A DNA stretch of 64,000 nucleotides from Streptomyces sp. KL109B (GTDB lineage: Bacteria > Actinomycetota > Actinomycetes > Streptomycetales > Streptomycetaceae): contig NZ_JASERL010000010.1 in NCBI RefSeq assembly GCF_030766935.1, positions 268,992-332,991 of the forward strand, given 5' to 3'. The notes under the pieces are model-generated. The model was given only the letters and a program-made list of their open reading frames with translations. It searched no databases and was not told the origin of the DNA. Below are positions 16,216 to 23,284 of the stretch, one piece after another. The position numbers and the translations under genes are program-made. Numbering within the stretch: the first letter of the stretch is position 1; every line of letters begins with the position of its first letter.

Positions 16216-17337
16216 CTAGGCCCGCGGATACCGGGCCAACCACCCCGCCGAAGCGCCGGCAGGCCCATGCAGCGCAGCGCCCTGCGTCATCTCCATCGCA
16301 AAGTCGTCCGCAAGCTCCAGAATCGTGGGCCGCCCCTCCAACTCCGCCACCCACGCCGGCGGCAACGCCGTCTCCCCGTGCAACGCCCCGAGCAGCCCCC
16401 CGCACACCGCACCGACAAGCGCGGAAGGCCCATCGTGATGCACGGCGAGCCCGAGCCCGTGCCGAATGTCATCACTCACAAGCGCGCAGTACACAGCCGC
16501 GGCCAGCACACCAGTGGCATCGCCATCCCCCACCAGCTCCCCGACCCGCGCCGCGGTCGGCATCCCCTGCCGTACGGCGCCCAGCGCGTGCTTGAGCGCG
16601 TCCGCCACGGGCGGATGCCCGGGCCGCGCCGCGAGCAACGCCAGCGCCCGCTGCACAGCGGCGTCGAGCGAGTCGCCACGGGCGAGGGCGTGCACCAGCA
16701 CCGCGTACGCACCCGCCGCGAGATACGCCTCGGCGGCGCCGTGCGTATGGACCGCGCACTCGACGGACAGCTGGAACACGAGCTGCGGCTCCCAGCCGAC
16801 CAGCAGCCCGAACGGCGCGGAGCGCGCGGCAGCCTCGCCGCCGTTCGCATCCAGATTCTTCGGCCGGTCCAACGTCCCCATCACGTCATTGCCGAGCCCC
16901 AGCATGCACGCCTGCGCGGCGCCGCGCCGCGAGTACAGCCACTCCTCGCGCGCGAGCCAGCCGTCCTCCTTGCGCCGCTCGTCGGGCCCCCAGTCGCGCT
17001 GGGTGGCGGCCCACCGCAGATAGGCGCGGTGCACGTCGGTCGGCGGATGCCAGGCGCCGGTGTCGCGCCGCACCTGCGCGCGGATCAGCCCGTCGACGGT
17101 GAACAGGGAGAGCTGCGTGGCGGCGGTAATGGCCCCCGTCCGCCCATACACGGGAACGAGCTGCTTCAGCCCTTCGTCACCGTGCTCGGCGTGGATCCCG
17201 TCGAGGGAGAGCCCGTCGAGCGGGGCCCCGAGGGTGTCACCGAGCGCGGCTCCCAGCAGCGTCCCGCGCACCCGGCTACGGAAGTCCTGCTGTTCGGCGC
17301 GACCCCATACGGCCGCGGCGTTGGGCGCTGCGCCCAT
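16216..17337 (-). CDS. ADP-ribosylglycohydrolase family protein
   Basis: The 373-aa protein begins with the ARH/DraG hallmark RGTLLGAALGDTLGAPLDGLS (about 22-42). It contains the second metal-binding region GLAVHHDGPSALVGAVCGGLLGALHGE (about 298-325), where DraG-type enzymes have a D-x-D-T; here an HHDGPSA replaces it, so hydrolase activity may be altered. These enzymes remove ADP-ribose from proteins or nucleic acids or cleave related substrates. ATG 17337 follows GGAGGAG. The stop codon TAG (16216-16218) lies inside the CTAG target duplication of the adjacent IS, so the gene is complete but has lost its native downstream sequence. Confidence 0.82.
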   Translation of the reverse strand: MGAAPNAAAVWGRAEQQDFRSRVRGTLLGAALGDTLGAPLDGLSLDGIHAEHGDEGLKQLVPVYGRTGAITAATQLSLFTVDGLIRAQVRRDTGAWHPPTDVHRAYLRWAATQRDWGPDERRKEDGWLAREEWLYSRRGAAQACMLGLGNDVMGTLDRPKNLDANGGEAAARSAPFGLLVGWEPQLVFQLSVECAVHTHGAAEAYLAAGAYAVLVHALARGDSLDAAVQRALALLAARPGHPPVADALKHALGAVRQGMPTAARVGELVGDGDATGVLAAAVYCALVSDDIRHGLGLAVHHDGPSALVGAVCGGLLGALHGETALPPAWVAELEGRPTILELADDFAMEMTQGAALHGPAGASAGWLARYPRA

Positions 17338-17505
17338 GGGGCACTCCTCCTGTCACGACGACCGTCGTCCCTCGCCTCTCTTCGGCTTGGAGCACTGTAA
17401 TCGACCGGCGTCGACCGGGAATGTGCGTGATGTGGCGGGATTGTGGGCACGGGGCCCTGCGGAGTGCGGGCGGCCCGGCTCCCGCGCGGCGTCGCGCGGC
17501 TCCGA

Positions 17506-17943
17506 CTAGAGATCGTCCGGCAAGATTCGGAAACGGCCGGACCTGCGACCGAGCGGCCGCACGGCCCGAAAGTCGCGGAGGTCCCTGGTGAGCACCGCGT
17601 CGGTGTCGTAGTCCGCCGCGAGAGCGACGTTCATGGCATCCACGAGGTCGAGATCGAGCGAGTCATAGCGGGCCCGCACGGTCAGGGTCATGTCGAGCAG
17701 TGCCGGAGTGACCTCGGCCAGGACGAGTCGCGCCTCCCGCAGGTGCCCCATCAACACCCGCATGACCGCGTCGGCAGCTCGCCTGCCCGCCCTGATGGTG
17801 GCGACTTGATGGACCTCGGTGAGCGCCATCGGACTCGCGACCAGCAGCCCGCACTGGTCAACCGCCTTCCGCGCCGCCAGGTGATCCGGGTCCGAACTGT
17901 TGCAGAGCGTGAGAATCCCTGAGGTGTCAGCGATCACGATCAC
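17506..17943 (-). CDS. PIN-domain ribonuclease toxin, VapC family
   Basis: The 145-aa PIN protein carries the acidic active-site residues expected of VapC endonucleases: IVIADTSGIL at 3-12 (Asp6), ALTEVHQV near 40 (Glu), DLDLVDAMNVALA near 95-107 (Asp), and DAVLTRDLRDFRAV near 115-128 (Asp). VapC toxins cleave tRNA or rRNA when free of VapB. GTG 17943 overlaps the VapB stop in a GTGA arrangement, so the toxin is translated by coupling. All four catalytic acids look intact. Confidence 0.87.
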   Translation of the reverse strand: MIVIADTSGILTLCNSSDPDHLAARKAVDQCGLLVASPMALTEVHQVATIRAGRRAADAVMRVLMGHLREARLVLAEVTPALLDMTLTVRARYDSLDLDLVDAMNVALAADYDTDAVLTRDLRDFRAVRPLGRRSGRFRILPDDL

Positions 17944-18215
17944 GCAGCGCGTCCCCTGCCCTGCCGCACGCCCGCACCCGAGCCGCCACCGCCGGACCTC
18001 GCCGCGCGCACGTCGTCGTGCGTCACGGGTCCGCCGAGGTCGATGGTCTCCTCATCCGTGATGAAGGGCTCGTCCCATACTCGGCGGGCCATCGCCATGC
18101 GATGGATACCCTCCCGGATCATTTCGGCCTCGGACACTCCGAGCCGCGCGGCGGCCTCTTTGATCAGCGCCAGGTCCGCGTCGTCCGCGTAGACGTTCGT
18201 CCGCTTCAGTGCCAT
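17940..18215 (-). CDS. VapB-type ribbon-helix-helix antitoxin
   Basis: The 91-aa protein has an N-terminal RHH DNA-binding module (ALKRTNVYADDADLALIKEA, then LGVSEAEMIREGIHRMAMARR, residues 2-50). A C-terminal toxin-binding tail ends in a Gly/Arg-rich stretch. ATG 18215 lies just downstream of a GGTACA-N5-TGTACC dyad. It overlaps vapC by 4 bp. The same RHH pattern recurs in an orphan gene at 39265, so this antitoxin has a paralogue in the window. Confidence 0.87.
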   Translation of the reverse strand: MALKRTNVYADDADLALIKEAAARLGVSEAEMIREGIHRMAMARRVWDEPFITDEETIDLGGPVTHDDVRAARSGGGGSGAGVRQGRGRAA

Positions 18216-18224
18216 GACATCGAT

Positions 18225-18241
18225 GGTACACATCCTGTACC
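18225..18241. promoter_or_regulatory. VapBC operator: GGTACA-N5-TGTACC
   Basis: A perfect 6-bp inverted repeat with 5-bp spacer, 10 bp upstream of the vapB ATG. RHH antitoxins usually repress their own operon through such a palindrome. Confidence 0.75.
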
Positions 18242-18265
18242 ACGCGAGCGAGGGAGTCTTACGGG

Positions 18266-19078
18266 TCATGCGGCGCACACCTCCGCCGCCGAACACGCGC
18301 GGCACTTCCCCGGTCCCGCCGCCCGGAACGCCCGGTCGCAGCCGTCGCAGTTCTGGAGCGGGTCCCGGAGGGGTGGGACGCGTGGGCCCGACCATGGTTC
18401 GGCCGGTGGCTTCGGTGGGAGTGCGTGTGGGAGCTGGGCAGCCAGTCGGTGCGCGACGAGCCCCGCGGGGAAGCGGATGTGTTCGGCGGGCAGGCCCGCG
18501 GACAGGGCCCGCTGTACGTCGCCGGGGCTCATGCCCCGGTCCAGCCAGGCCTGCGCGGCAGGCGCGAGGCGGCGTACGTCGCGTTCGCTGAGGAACAGGC
18601 GGGGGTCGTACGTACGCAGGCCGATGAGGAGGTCGACGGCGGGGGCCCGGGTGGCCGGGGCCGCGCCGGGGTCGGGGTCCTGGGGGTCGGGCTGCGGGGC
18701 CCGGAGGGGGCGGCGTTGGGGGCGCGGGGCGCGTGGTTGCGGCGCGGGTCGGGGTGCCTCGACGGGGCGGGGCTCGGGCACGGGCTCCGGGGGCGCCTGG
18801 CCACGCAGGTGCGGAGGCTTGTTGTACGAGATCGTGCGCGTGACGATCCGCCCGGACGGGAGCCGTTCCTTGATCCGCTCCAGGTAGCCGTGCTCCTCCA
18901 ACTCCCGTAGCGCAGCGGCGACTCGGACCTCCCCTTCGGGGAATTTCGCGGCGAGGTCTTTGATGCCGACCTTCGCCCCTTCGGGCAGCGACTGGATGTG
19001 CGTGGCCAGGCCGATCGCGGTGAGGGAGAGGTCGGCGTGCTGGGCCAGATGATGCCCGACGACGGTGAACTCGGACAT
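18266..19078 (-). CDS. Winged-helix DNA-binding protein with Pro-rich linker and C-terminal zinc ribbon
   Basis: The 270-aa protein begins MSEFTVVGHHLAQHADLSL and forms a MarR/replication-like winged helix (about 15-90: IGLATHIQSLPEGAKVGIKDLAAKF, then AAALRELEEHGYLERIKERL). A Pro/Arg-rich linker (about 95-150), a helical region with FLSERDVRRLAPAAQAWLDRGM, and a terminal CDGCDRAF...GKCRACS four-cysteine zinc ribbon (about 245-262) follow. This architecture is common in Streptomyces genomes, usually next to toxin-antitoxin or XRE-DUF397 genes; no function is established that I know of. ATG 19078 follows GGGAGCG. It is preceded by a highly structured 344-bp leader. Confidence 0.75.
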   Translation of the reverse strand: MSEFTVVGHHLAQHADLSLTAIGLATHIQSLPEGAKVGIKDLAAKFPEGEVRVAAALRELEEHGYLERIKERLPSGRIVTRTISYNKPPHLRGQAPPEPVPEPRPVEAPRPAPQPRAPRPQRRPLRAPQPDPQDPDPGAAPATRAPAVDLLIGLRTYDPRLFLSERDVRRLAPAAQAWLDRGMSPGDVQRALSAGLPAEHIRFPAGLVAHRLAAQLPHALPPKPPAEPWSGPRVPPLRDPLQNCDGCDRAFRAAGPGKCRACSAAEVCAA

Positions 19079-19225
19079 GTGGCGCTCCCAAGAGCGGTGA
19101 AGACCGGGTGATGGTGTGGCCGAACGGCCGGAATGGGCGCGCCTCGGCGCGCTAATCTGTTGCCTAGACATCGGGAAGCCTTACTTCCTTGGTTGTCAGG
19201 CCCTCGTCCGGGATGCCAGTCCCGG

Positions 19226-19314
19226 CGGGGGCCGCTTTGCATAGCGGGGCCGCTGTGCATATGCGGCAGAGCGTGCACCACGAACTGGCTTGCGCGCCAG
19301 TCGAGTTGGTGCAC
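19226..19314. promoter_or_regulatory. Structured leader: about 18-bp direct repeat and long hairpin
   Basis: The 344-bp gap 19079-19422 contains no gene. It holds a direct repeat, GGGGCCGCTTTGCATA (19227-19243) and GGGGCCGCTGTGCATA (ending 19262). Immediately after is an imperfect hairpin whose outer arms are GTGCACCA (19273-19280) and TGGTGCAC (19307-19314), with inner arms around ACTGGC/GCCAGT. Promoters of the minus-strand winged-helix gene must lie here. Confidence 0.55.
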
Positions 19315-19422
19315 GTCACTCTCGCGAGTGATTGCGCTCCGGTGGCTTACGTCCGGAGGTGAGGTGGGGGGGTTGGTTTTTACCCACCAATCCTTTGGGG
19401 GTTAGCGTCCCGGATCACCGGA

Positions 19423-19824
19423 TCACGCCAACTCGGGTTCCGGAGCGCCGAGTTCAGCCCACACCGTCTTGTGCGGCACGGTTGCGTCGCCGCTGGTCAC
19501 ACCCCACCGGTCGGCATACGCCGCGACGATCAGCAGCCCCCGGCCTCCCTCACCGTCCGCGACGCGGACTCGCGGGATGCGGTCGGGCCGCGCGTCGGCG
19601 ACTTCGATACGGAGCGTGTGGGCCGGGTCGAGGGTCAGCGTCAGCCGGAAGTCGCGGCCACGGACTCTTCCGTGCCGTACGGCATTGGCCGCGAGCTCGG
19701 CGACGACGTGTTCGGCCTCGGCGGATTCCCGCTTCCACTCGGCGAGTTGGCGTTCGGTGAGGAGGCGGGCGAGGCGGGCGCCGCGGGGCGTGGAGGAGAG
19801 CAGCACCGTGAATTTCTCGTTCAT
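19423..19824 (-). CDS. Anti-sigma-type ATP-binding protein (HATPase_c)
   Basis: The 133-aa protein is a single GHKL ATPase domain: AEHVVAELAANAVRHGRVRG is the N-box (Asn near 50), VADARPDRIPRV the G1-like box, and EGGRGLLIVAAYADRWGV the G2 box. Stand-alone HATPase_c proteins of this type resemble SpoIIAB/RsbW anti-sigma factors and commonly sit beside XRE-DUF397 pairs in Streptomyces. ATG 19824; divergent from the XRE gene at 19943 over 118 bp. No kinase or antagonist partner is adjacent. Confidence 0.87.
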   Translation of the reverse strand: MNEKFTVLLSSTPRGARLARLLTERQLAEWKRESAEAEHVVAELAANAVRHGRVRGRDFRLTLTLDPAHTLRIEVADARPDRIPRVRVADGEGGRGLLIVAAYADRWGVTSGDATVPHKTVWAELGAPEPELA

Positions 19825-19942
19825 GTCACTCAGCGTGGTCGCGCGTGTTCCACTTGGACAGGGGCGCCGCCCGTACAGAGCGTGATGGTCCGGGTTGTTG
19901 CGTCGGCCTGTCCGGGGTGTACGCGCGAGAGGTGGCCGACCT

Positions 19943-20764
19943 GTGACGACGACCGAGGATGACGAGTCCACTGCGACGCTGAGGCTGGTCGGGCGACAGA
20001 TCAAACTGTGGCGGGAGGCCGCCCGACGCACCCAGGCGGAGTTGGGCGCGACGCTCGGGTACAGCGAGGAAACCATCTCAGCGCTGGAGCGGGGGCGGCG
20101 GGTACCGAAGCCGGAGTTCCTTCAGCGGGCCGATGAGGTGTTGGGCGCGGGTGGGCATCTGGTGGTGATGAAGAAGGATGTGGAGGAGGCTCAGTACCCC
20201 AAGAACACCCGGAACTTGGCCAAGGTGGAGGCCGATTCCGTCGAGATGGGGGCTTACTACACGCACAACATTCACGCGCTCCTTCAGACCGAGGAGCACA
20301 TGCGGGCGATCTATCGGATGCGGCGGCCGGTACTCACGGAGGAGATCATCGAGCGGGACGTGGCGGCCCGCATGGCGCGGCAGAGAATCATCAATGCCGA
20401 CTCCCCCTCCCCCGTCATGAGCTTTGTCATGGAAGAGGTGGCGCTGCGCCGACCGGTCGGCGGGAGAGCGGTGCACCGACGTCAGCTCGAACACCTCATG
20501 AATATCGATGAGTTGCACAACATCACGATCCAGGTGATGCCCACGAGCACCGAGTACCACCCGGGCCTCGGCGGCTCCTTCCGCCTGTTCAAGCTCAACA
20601 GCGGTACGACCCTGGGCTATACGGAAGTTCAGCAGCTCAAGCGGTTCTTCTCCGCCCCGAAAGAGGTGCAGTCGCTGGAGATGCAGTATGGGAACATCCG
20701 GGCGGAGGCTCTCCGTCCCGGAGAATCCCGCGCGTTCGTCGAGAAACTGCTGGGAGAGACATGA
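19943..20764 (+). CDS. XRE-type regulator with DUF5753 domain (second WhiJ-like protein)
   Basis: The 273-aa protein has a helix-turn-helix at about 14-70 (TQAELGATLGYSEETISALERG) and a DUF5753 domain (about 85-265: HNIHALLQTEEHMRAIYRMR, NITIQVMPTSTEYHPGLGGSF). GTG 19943 follows GAGAGGTGG. It overlaps the DUF397 gene by 4 bp and is divergent from the ATP-binding gene, forming the regulator / DUF397 / ATPase triad seen repeatedly in Streptomyces. Regulatory target unknown. Confidence 0.88.
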   Translation: MTTTEDDESTATLRLVGRQIKLWREAARRTQAELGATLGYSEETISALERGRRVPKPEFLQRADEVLGAGGHLVVMKKDVEEAQYPKNTRNLAKVEADSVEMGAYYTHNIHALLQTEEHMRAIYRMRRPVLTEEIIERDVAARMARQRIINADSPSPVMSFVMEEVALRRPVGGRAVHRRQLEHLMNIDELHNITIQVMPTSTEYHPGLGGSFRLFKLNSGTTLGYTEVQQLKRFFSAPKEVQSLEMQYGNIRAEALRPGESRAFVEKLLGET

Positions 20765-20961
20765 GCAGCACGGACTCCACACTGGAGTGGTTCAAGAGCA
20801 GCTTCAGCAGCAACGAACCCGACTCCGACTGCGTCGAGATCGCCACATCCCCCGGCACCGTCCACATACGCGACTCAAAGCAGCCGACCCGCGCCCAACT
20901 CGCCCTCCCCACAAGGGCCTGGGCCCCCTTCGTCGACTACGCGGCGACGCGCCGCACCTGA
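20761..20961 (+). CDS. DUF397 small protein, translationally coupled to the XRE gene
   Basis: The 66-aa protein shows the DUF397 pattern WFKSSFSSNEPDSDCVEIA followed by VHIRDSKQPTRAQLALPTRAWAPFV. The ATG overlaps the XRE stop codon (ATGA), so the two are made in a fixed ratio, unlike the first pair at 9572/10685. Confidence 0.88.
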   Translation: MSSTDSTLEWFKSSFSSNEPDSDCVEIATSPGTVHIRDSKQPTRAQLALPTRAWAPFVDYAATRRT

Positions 20962-20964
20962 AGG

Positions 20965-21279
20965 TCACGTCACATCGTGGTGGGGCGTGAATTCAATGGT
21001 CAGCTCGGCGTCGAGGGCCCGCGCCAGTCGCTTCAGGAGCGGGATAGTGGGAACGGTGCCTCCGGCCTCGATCCGGGAGATCTGGGACTGCCTCATCCCG
21101 CAGCGTTCAGCGAGCTCGCCCCGCGAGAGCCCGAGGGCGGTACGCCGGTCGTAGACCGACTGGCCGAGATCGTGCGCGAGTTCCGCTTCCTCGTACAGGC
21201 GGTCGCACTCGGCGTCCCCCTCCACCGGCTCGGCCAGGAGCTTGCGCTGGCGGCGGGTCTGCCACTCGACGTGGTGCAC
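20965..21279 (-). CDS. HTH protein resembling HigA-type antitoxins
   Basis: The 104-aa protein has an XRE helix-turn-helix in its C-terminal half (YDRRTALGLSRGELAERCGMRQSQISRIEAGG, about 43-74) after a charged N-terminus (DAECDRLYEEAELAHDLGQ). That layout matches HigA-like antitoxins. GTG 21279 follows GGAGG. The gene upstream on the same strand (21304-21621) would take the place of the toxin but does not look like RelE/HigB, so an orphan regulator is equally possible. It is convergent with the DUF397 gene, 3 bp apart. Confidence 0.75.
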   Translation of the reverse strand: MHHVEWQTRRQRKLLAEPVEGDAECDRLYEEAELAHDLGQSVYDRRTALGLSRGELAERCGMRQSQISRIEAGGTVPTIPLLKRLARALDAELTIEFTPHHDVT

Positions 21280-21303
21280 GAAAGTTCCTCCATTGGCATG
21301 GGC

Positions 21304-21621
21304 CTACTTCATCGGATACGCGGCAGCGAACCGCGCCTGAAGTTCGTCGCGGGCCTGCTCGACGCAGGCTATGCGGGGAGCGAGGCGGGTGCGGTCGGCG
21401 CCGGGGGCGGCGGCGATCGAGCGCAAGTAGAGCGCGAGGTCGGCGAGGTCGTCCCAGGCGGTGGGTGCGGTCAGGGTCTCGGACAGGTGGGTGTCCAATC
21501 GGGACCACTCGCCAAGGCCTGCCGCGACCAGGGCGAGGTCGTTGAGATCGCTGACGCCGCCTCGGCGCACGGCCCTCCACAGCGGTCGGGCCGCTGCCGC
21601 GCCAGGCCGATCCCCTCGCAT
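21304..21621 (-). CDS. Hypothetical protein preceding the HTH gene
   Basis: A 105-aa open frame with a basic N-terminus and a helical body (LNDLALVAAGLGEWSRLDTHLSETL, then WDDLADLALYLRSIAA). It is not recognisably RelE/HigB, PIN or any known toxin. The helix-rich composition and the position 24 bp upstream of the HTH gene on the same strand suggest they are co-expressed. ATG 21621 has a weak GGGG upstream; part of the first 23 residues may be non-coding. Third-position GC does not separate it cleanly from alternative frames. Confidence 0.45.
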   Translation of the reverse strand: MRGDRPGAAAARPLWRAVRRGGVSDLNDLALVAAGLGEWSRLDTHLSETLTAPTAWDDLADLALYLRSIAAAPGADRTRLAPRIACVEQARDELQARFAAAYPMK

Positions 21622-21750
21622 CCCCAGCGCTCACCCCAAGCCCTCAAGTCTCCCCGCCAGTGTCCAGCGCCCCCGCACACGAGTACAACGGTTACGTCCC
21701 CTCACGTGTCTTCCACGACGACGTACGTCCGCGCCCAGGAGGCCCCGCCC

Positions 21751-23265
21751 ATGCGCCTGCCCCGGACCCGATCCCGGTATCGGCCCCGGCCCCGGCCCCG
21801 GCATCGGTGCGCCGTCGCGGCGCTGCTGCTCCTCCCCGTGGCGGCCGCCTGCTCGGCCACCGGCGGCGCCGACCCCGACCAAGGAGCCCACGCCCCCGCC
21901 GACGGAGCCGCCGTAGACGACAAGGGCCGCGCCAAGCCCCCCGTCACCGACTTCAACGGCGACGGGTACGCCGACCTCGCCGTCCCGGCGGCCGGGTCGG
22001 ATGTCGGGGCGGCCAAGGGGACCGGCTCCGTCTCCGTGGTGTACGGCGGGGCCGAGGGGGTTCAACTGCCGCGCAGGAAACAGGTGTTCAGCGCCGCGTC
22101 GGACGACGCGGTGGGGCGGCTGCTGCGGACCGGCACGGGGGCGGCGGCCACCGGGTTCGGGAGCCAGAGCGCCGCCGCCGATCTGGACGGCGACGGGAAC
22201 ACCGATCTGCTGCTGTCCCTGGACGGGAACGGGGACACCCGGTCCGGCCCGAAGACCGTCGTGTTGTGGGGGTCGCGGGTCGGCCTCGGTTCGCCGATCC
22301 TGCTGCCTCCCGTCGCCCCGCGCCCAGGCGACTTCGACGGGGACGGCCACATTGACCTGCTCGCCCATGGCCACGACGGGCGCGAGGGCATGTTCGTGCT
22401 GCGCGGGCCGTTCCGGCGTGACGGGAAACCCGCCGGGAGCACGGAGGTGCGCGGGGGCGACTGGGGCGACGCCACCGGGCCCGGCGCGGTCACCGTCGGC
22501 GACCTCAACGGGGACCGGTACGACGACGTCGTCACCGCGCAGGGCTTCGAGGAGGAGCGGTACAAGGACTACTTCTTCAAGGGCGGGCCCGACGGGCTTT
22601 CGGCGAAGGTCGCGGACCTGGACGCCTACAACGCCCTTGGCGCCGTAGGGGACTTCGACTGCGACGGGGTCGGCGACCTCGCGGTGCAGGAGTCGGGGAA
22701 GGCCGCCGACGCCGAGGAGACCGGGCCGCCGCGGATCCAGGTCCTGCGGGGGTCCACGAGCGCTGCCCCGAGCGGCGCGCGGACTCTCGACGTGCCGGGC
22801 GCGGCCGGCGTCACGGGAGAGGACACCGACGTCGCGCTGGCCGCCGCCGACGTGGACGACGACGGGTGCGCGGACCTCGCCGTCGGCGTCCCGGGGGCCG
22901 CGGGCGGGGGCGCCGTGACGCTGCTGAAGGGCGGGGCGCAGGGGCTGAGCGGGGCGGGCGCGCGTACGTTCACGCAGAACAGCCCGGGCGTGCCCGGGAA
23001 CGCCGAGGCCGGGGACCTGTTCGGCGGCGCCGTGCGGTTCGCCGACTTCGACAAGGACGGGCACCAGGACCTCGCCGTCGGCGCCCCCGGGGAGGACGGC
23101 GCCGAGCCCGACTCCGGCGCGGTGTGGATCCTCGACGGGACCGCGCGGGGACCGGAGGCCCGCCCCGATGGCCTCTCCTTCGGGCCCGAGGCGCTGCTCG
23201 CGCCCGTGAAGGGGGCGGGGGCGGCGCGGAACCCGGGGACCGGATTCGGCGCCGCCTTCCGGTGA
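21751..23265 (+). CDS. Secreted FG-GAP (integrin-like beta-propeller) repeat protein
   Basis: The 504-aa protein has an Arg-rich n-region, a hydrophobic core (CAVAALLLLPVAAACSA) and a possible lipoprotein cysteine (AAAC; Leu at -3 is missing, so anchoring is uncertain). Seven FG-GAP calcium-binding loops follow: DFNGDGYADL, DLDGDGNTDL, DFDGDGHIDL, DLNGDRYDDV, DFDCDGVGDL, DVDDDGCADL and DFDKDGHQDL. These fit a seven-bladed propeller like integrin alpha chains. ATG 21751 follows AGGAGG; the frame is open much further upstream but only as a shadow. Such proteins may bind ligands or polysaccharide at the cell surface. No enzyme partner adjoins. Confidence 0.87.
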   Translation: MRLPRTRSRYRPRPRPRHRCAVAALLLLPVAAACSATGGADPDQGAHAPADGAAVDDKGRAKPPVTDFNGDGYADLAVPAAGSDVGAAKGTGSVSVVYGGAEGVQLPRRKQVFSAASDDAVGRLLRTGTGAAATGFGSQSAAADLDGDGNTDLLLSLDGNGDTRSGPKTVVLWGSRVGLGSPILLPPVAPRPGDFDGDGHIDLLAHGHDGREGMFVLRGPFRRDGKPAGSTEVRGGDWGDATGPGAVTVGDLNGDRYDDVVTAQGFEEERYKDYFFKGGPDGLSAKVADLDAYNALGAVGDFDCDGVGDLAVQESGKAADAEETGPPRIQVLRGSTSAAPSGARTLDVPGAAGVTGEDTDVALAAADVDDDGCADLAVGVPGAAGGGAVTLLKGGAQGLSGAGARTFTQNSPGVPGNAEAGDLFGGAVRFADFDKDGHQDLAVGAPGEDGAEPDSGAVWILDGTARGPEARPDGLSFGPEALLAPVKGAGAARNPGTGFGAAFR

Positions 23266-23284
23266 CCTGCCGAGCCAGGCCCGC

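Noticed and set aside
20965..21621. Reading of 21304-21621 plus 20965-21279 as a HigBA module
   Set aside because: The upstream protein has no RelE/HigB features, so a toxin-antitoxin call is not supported.
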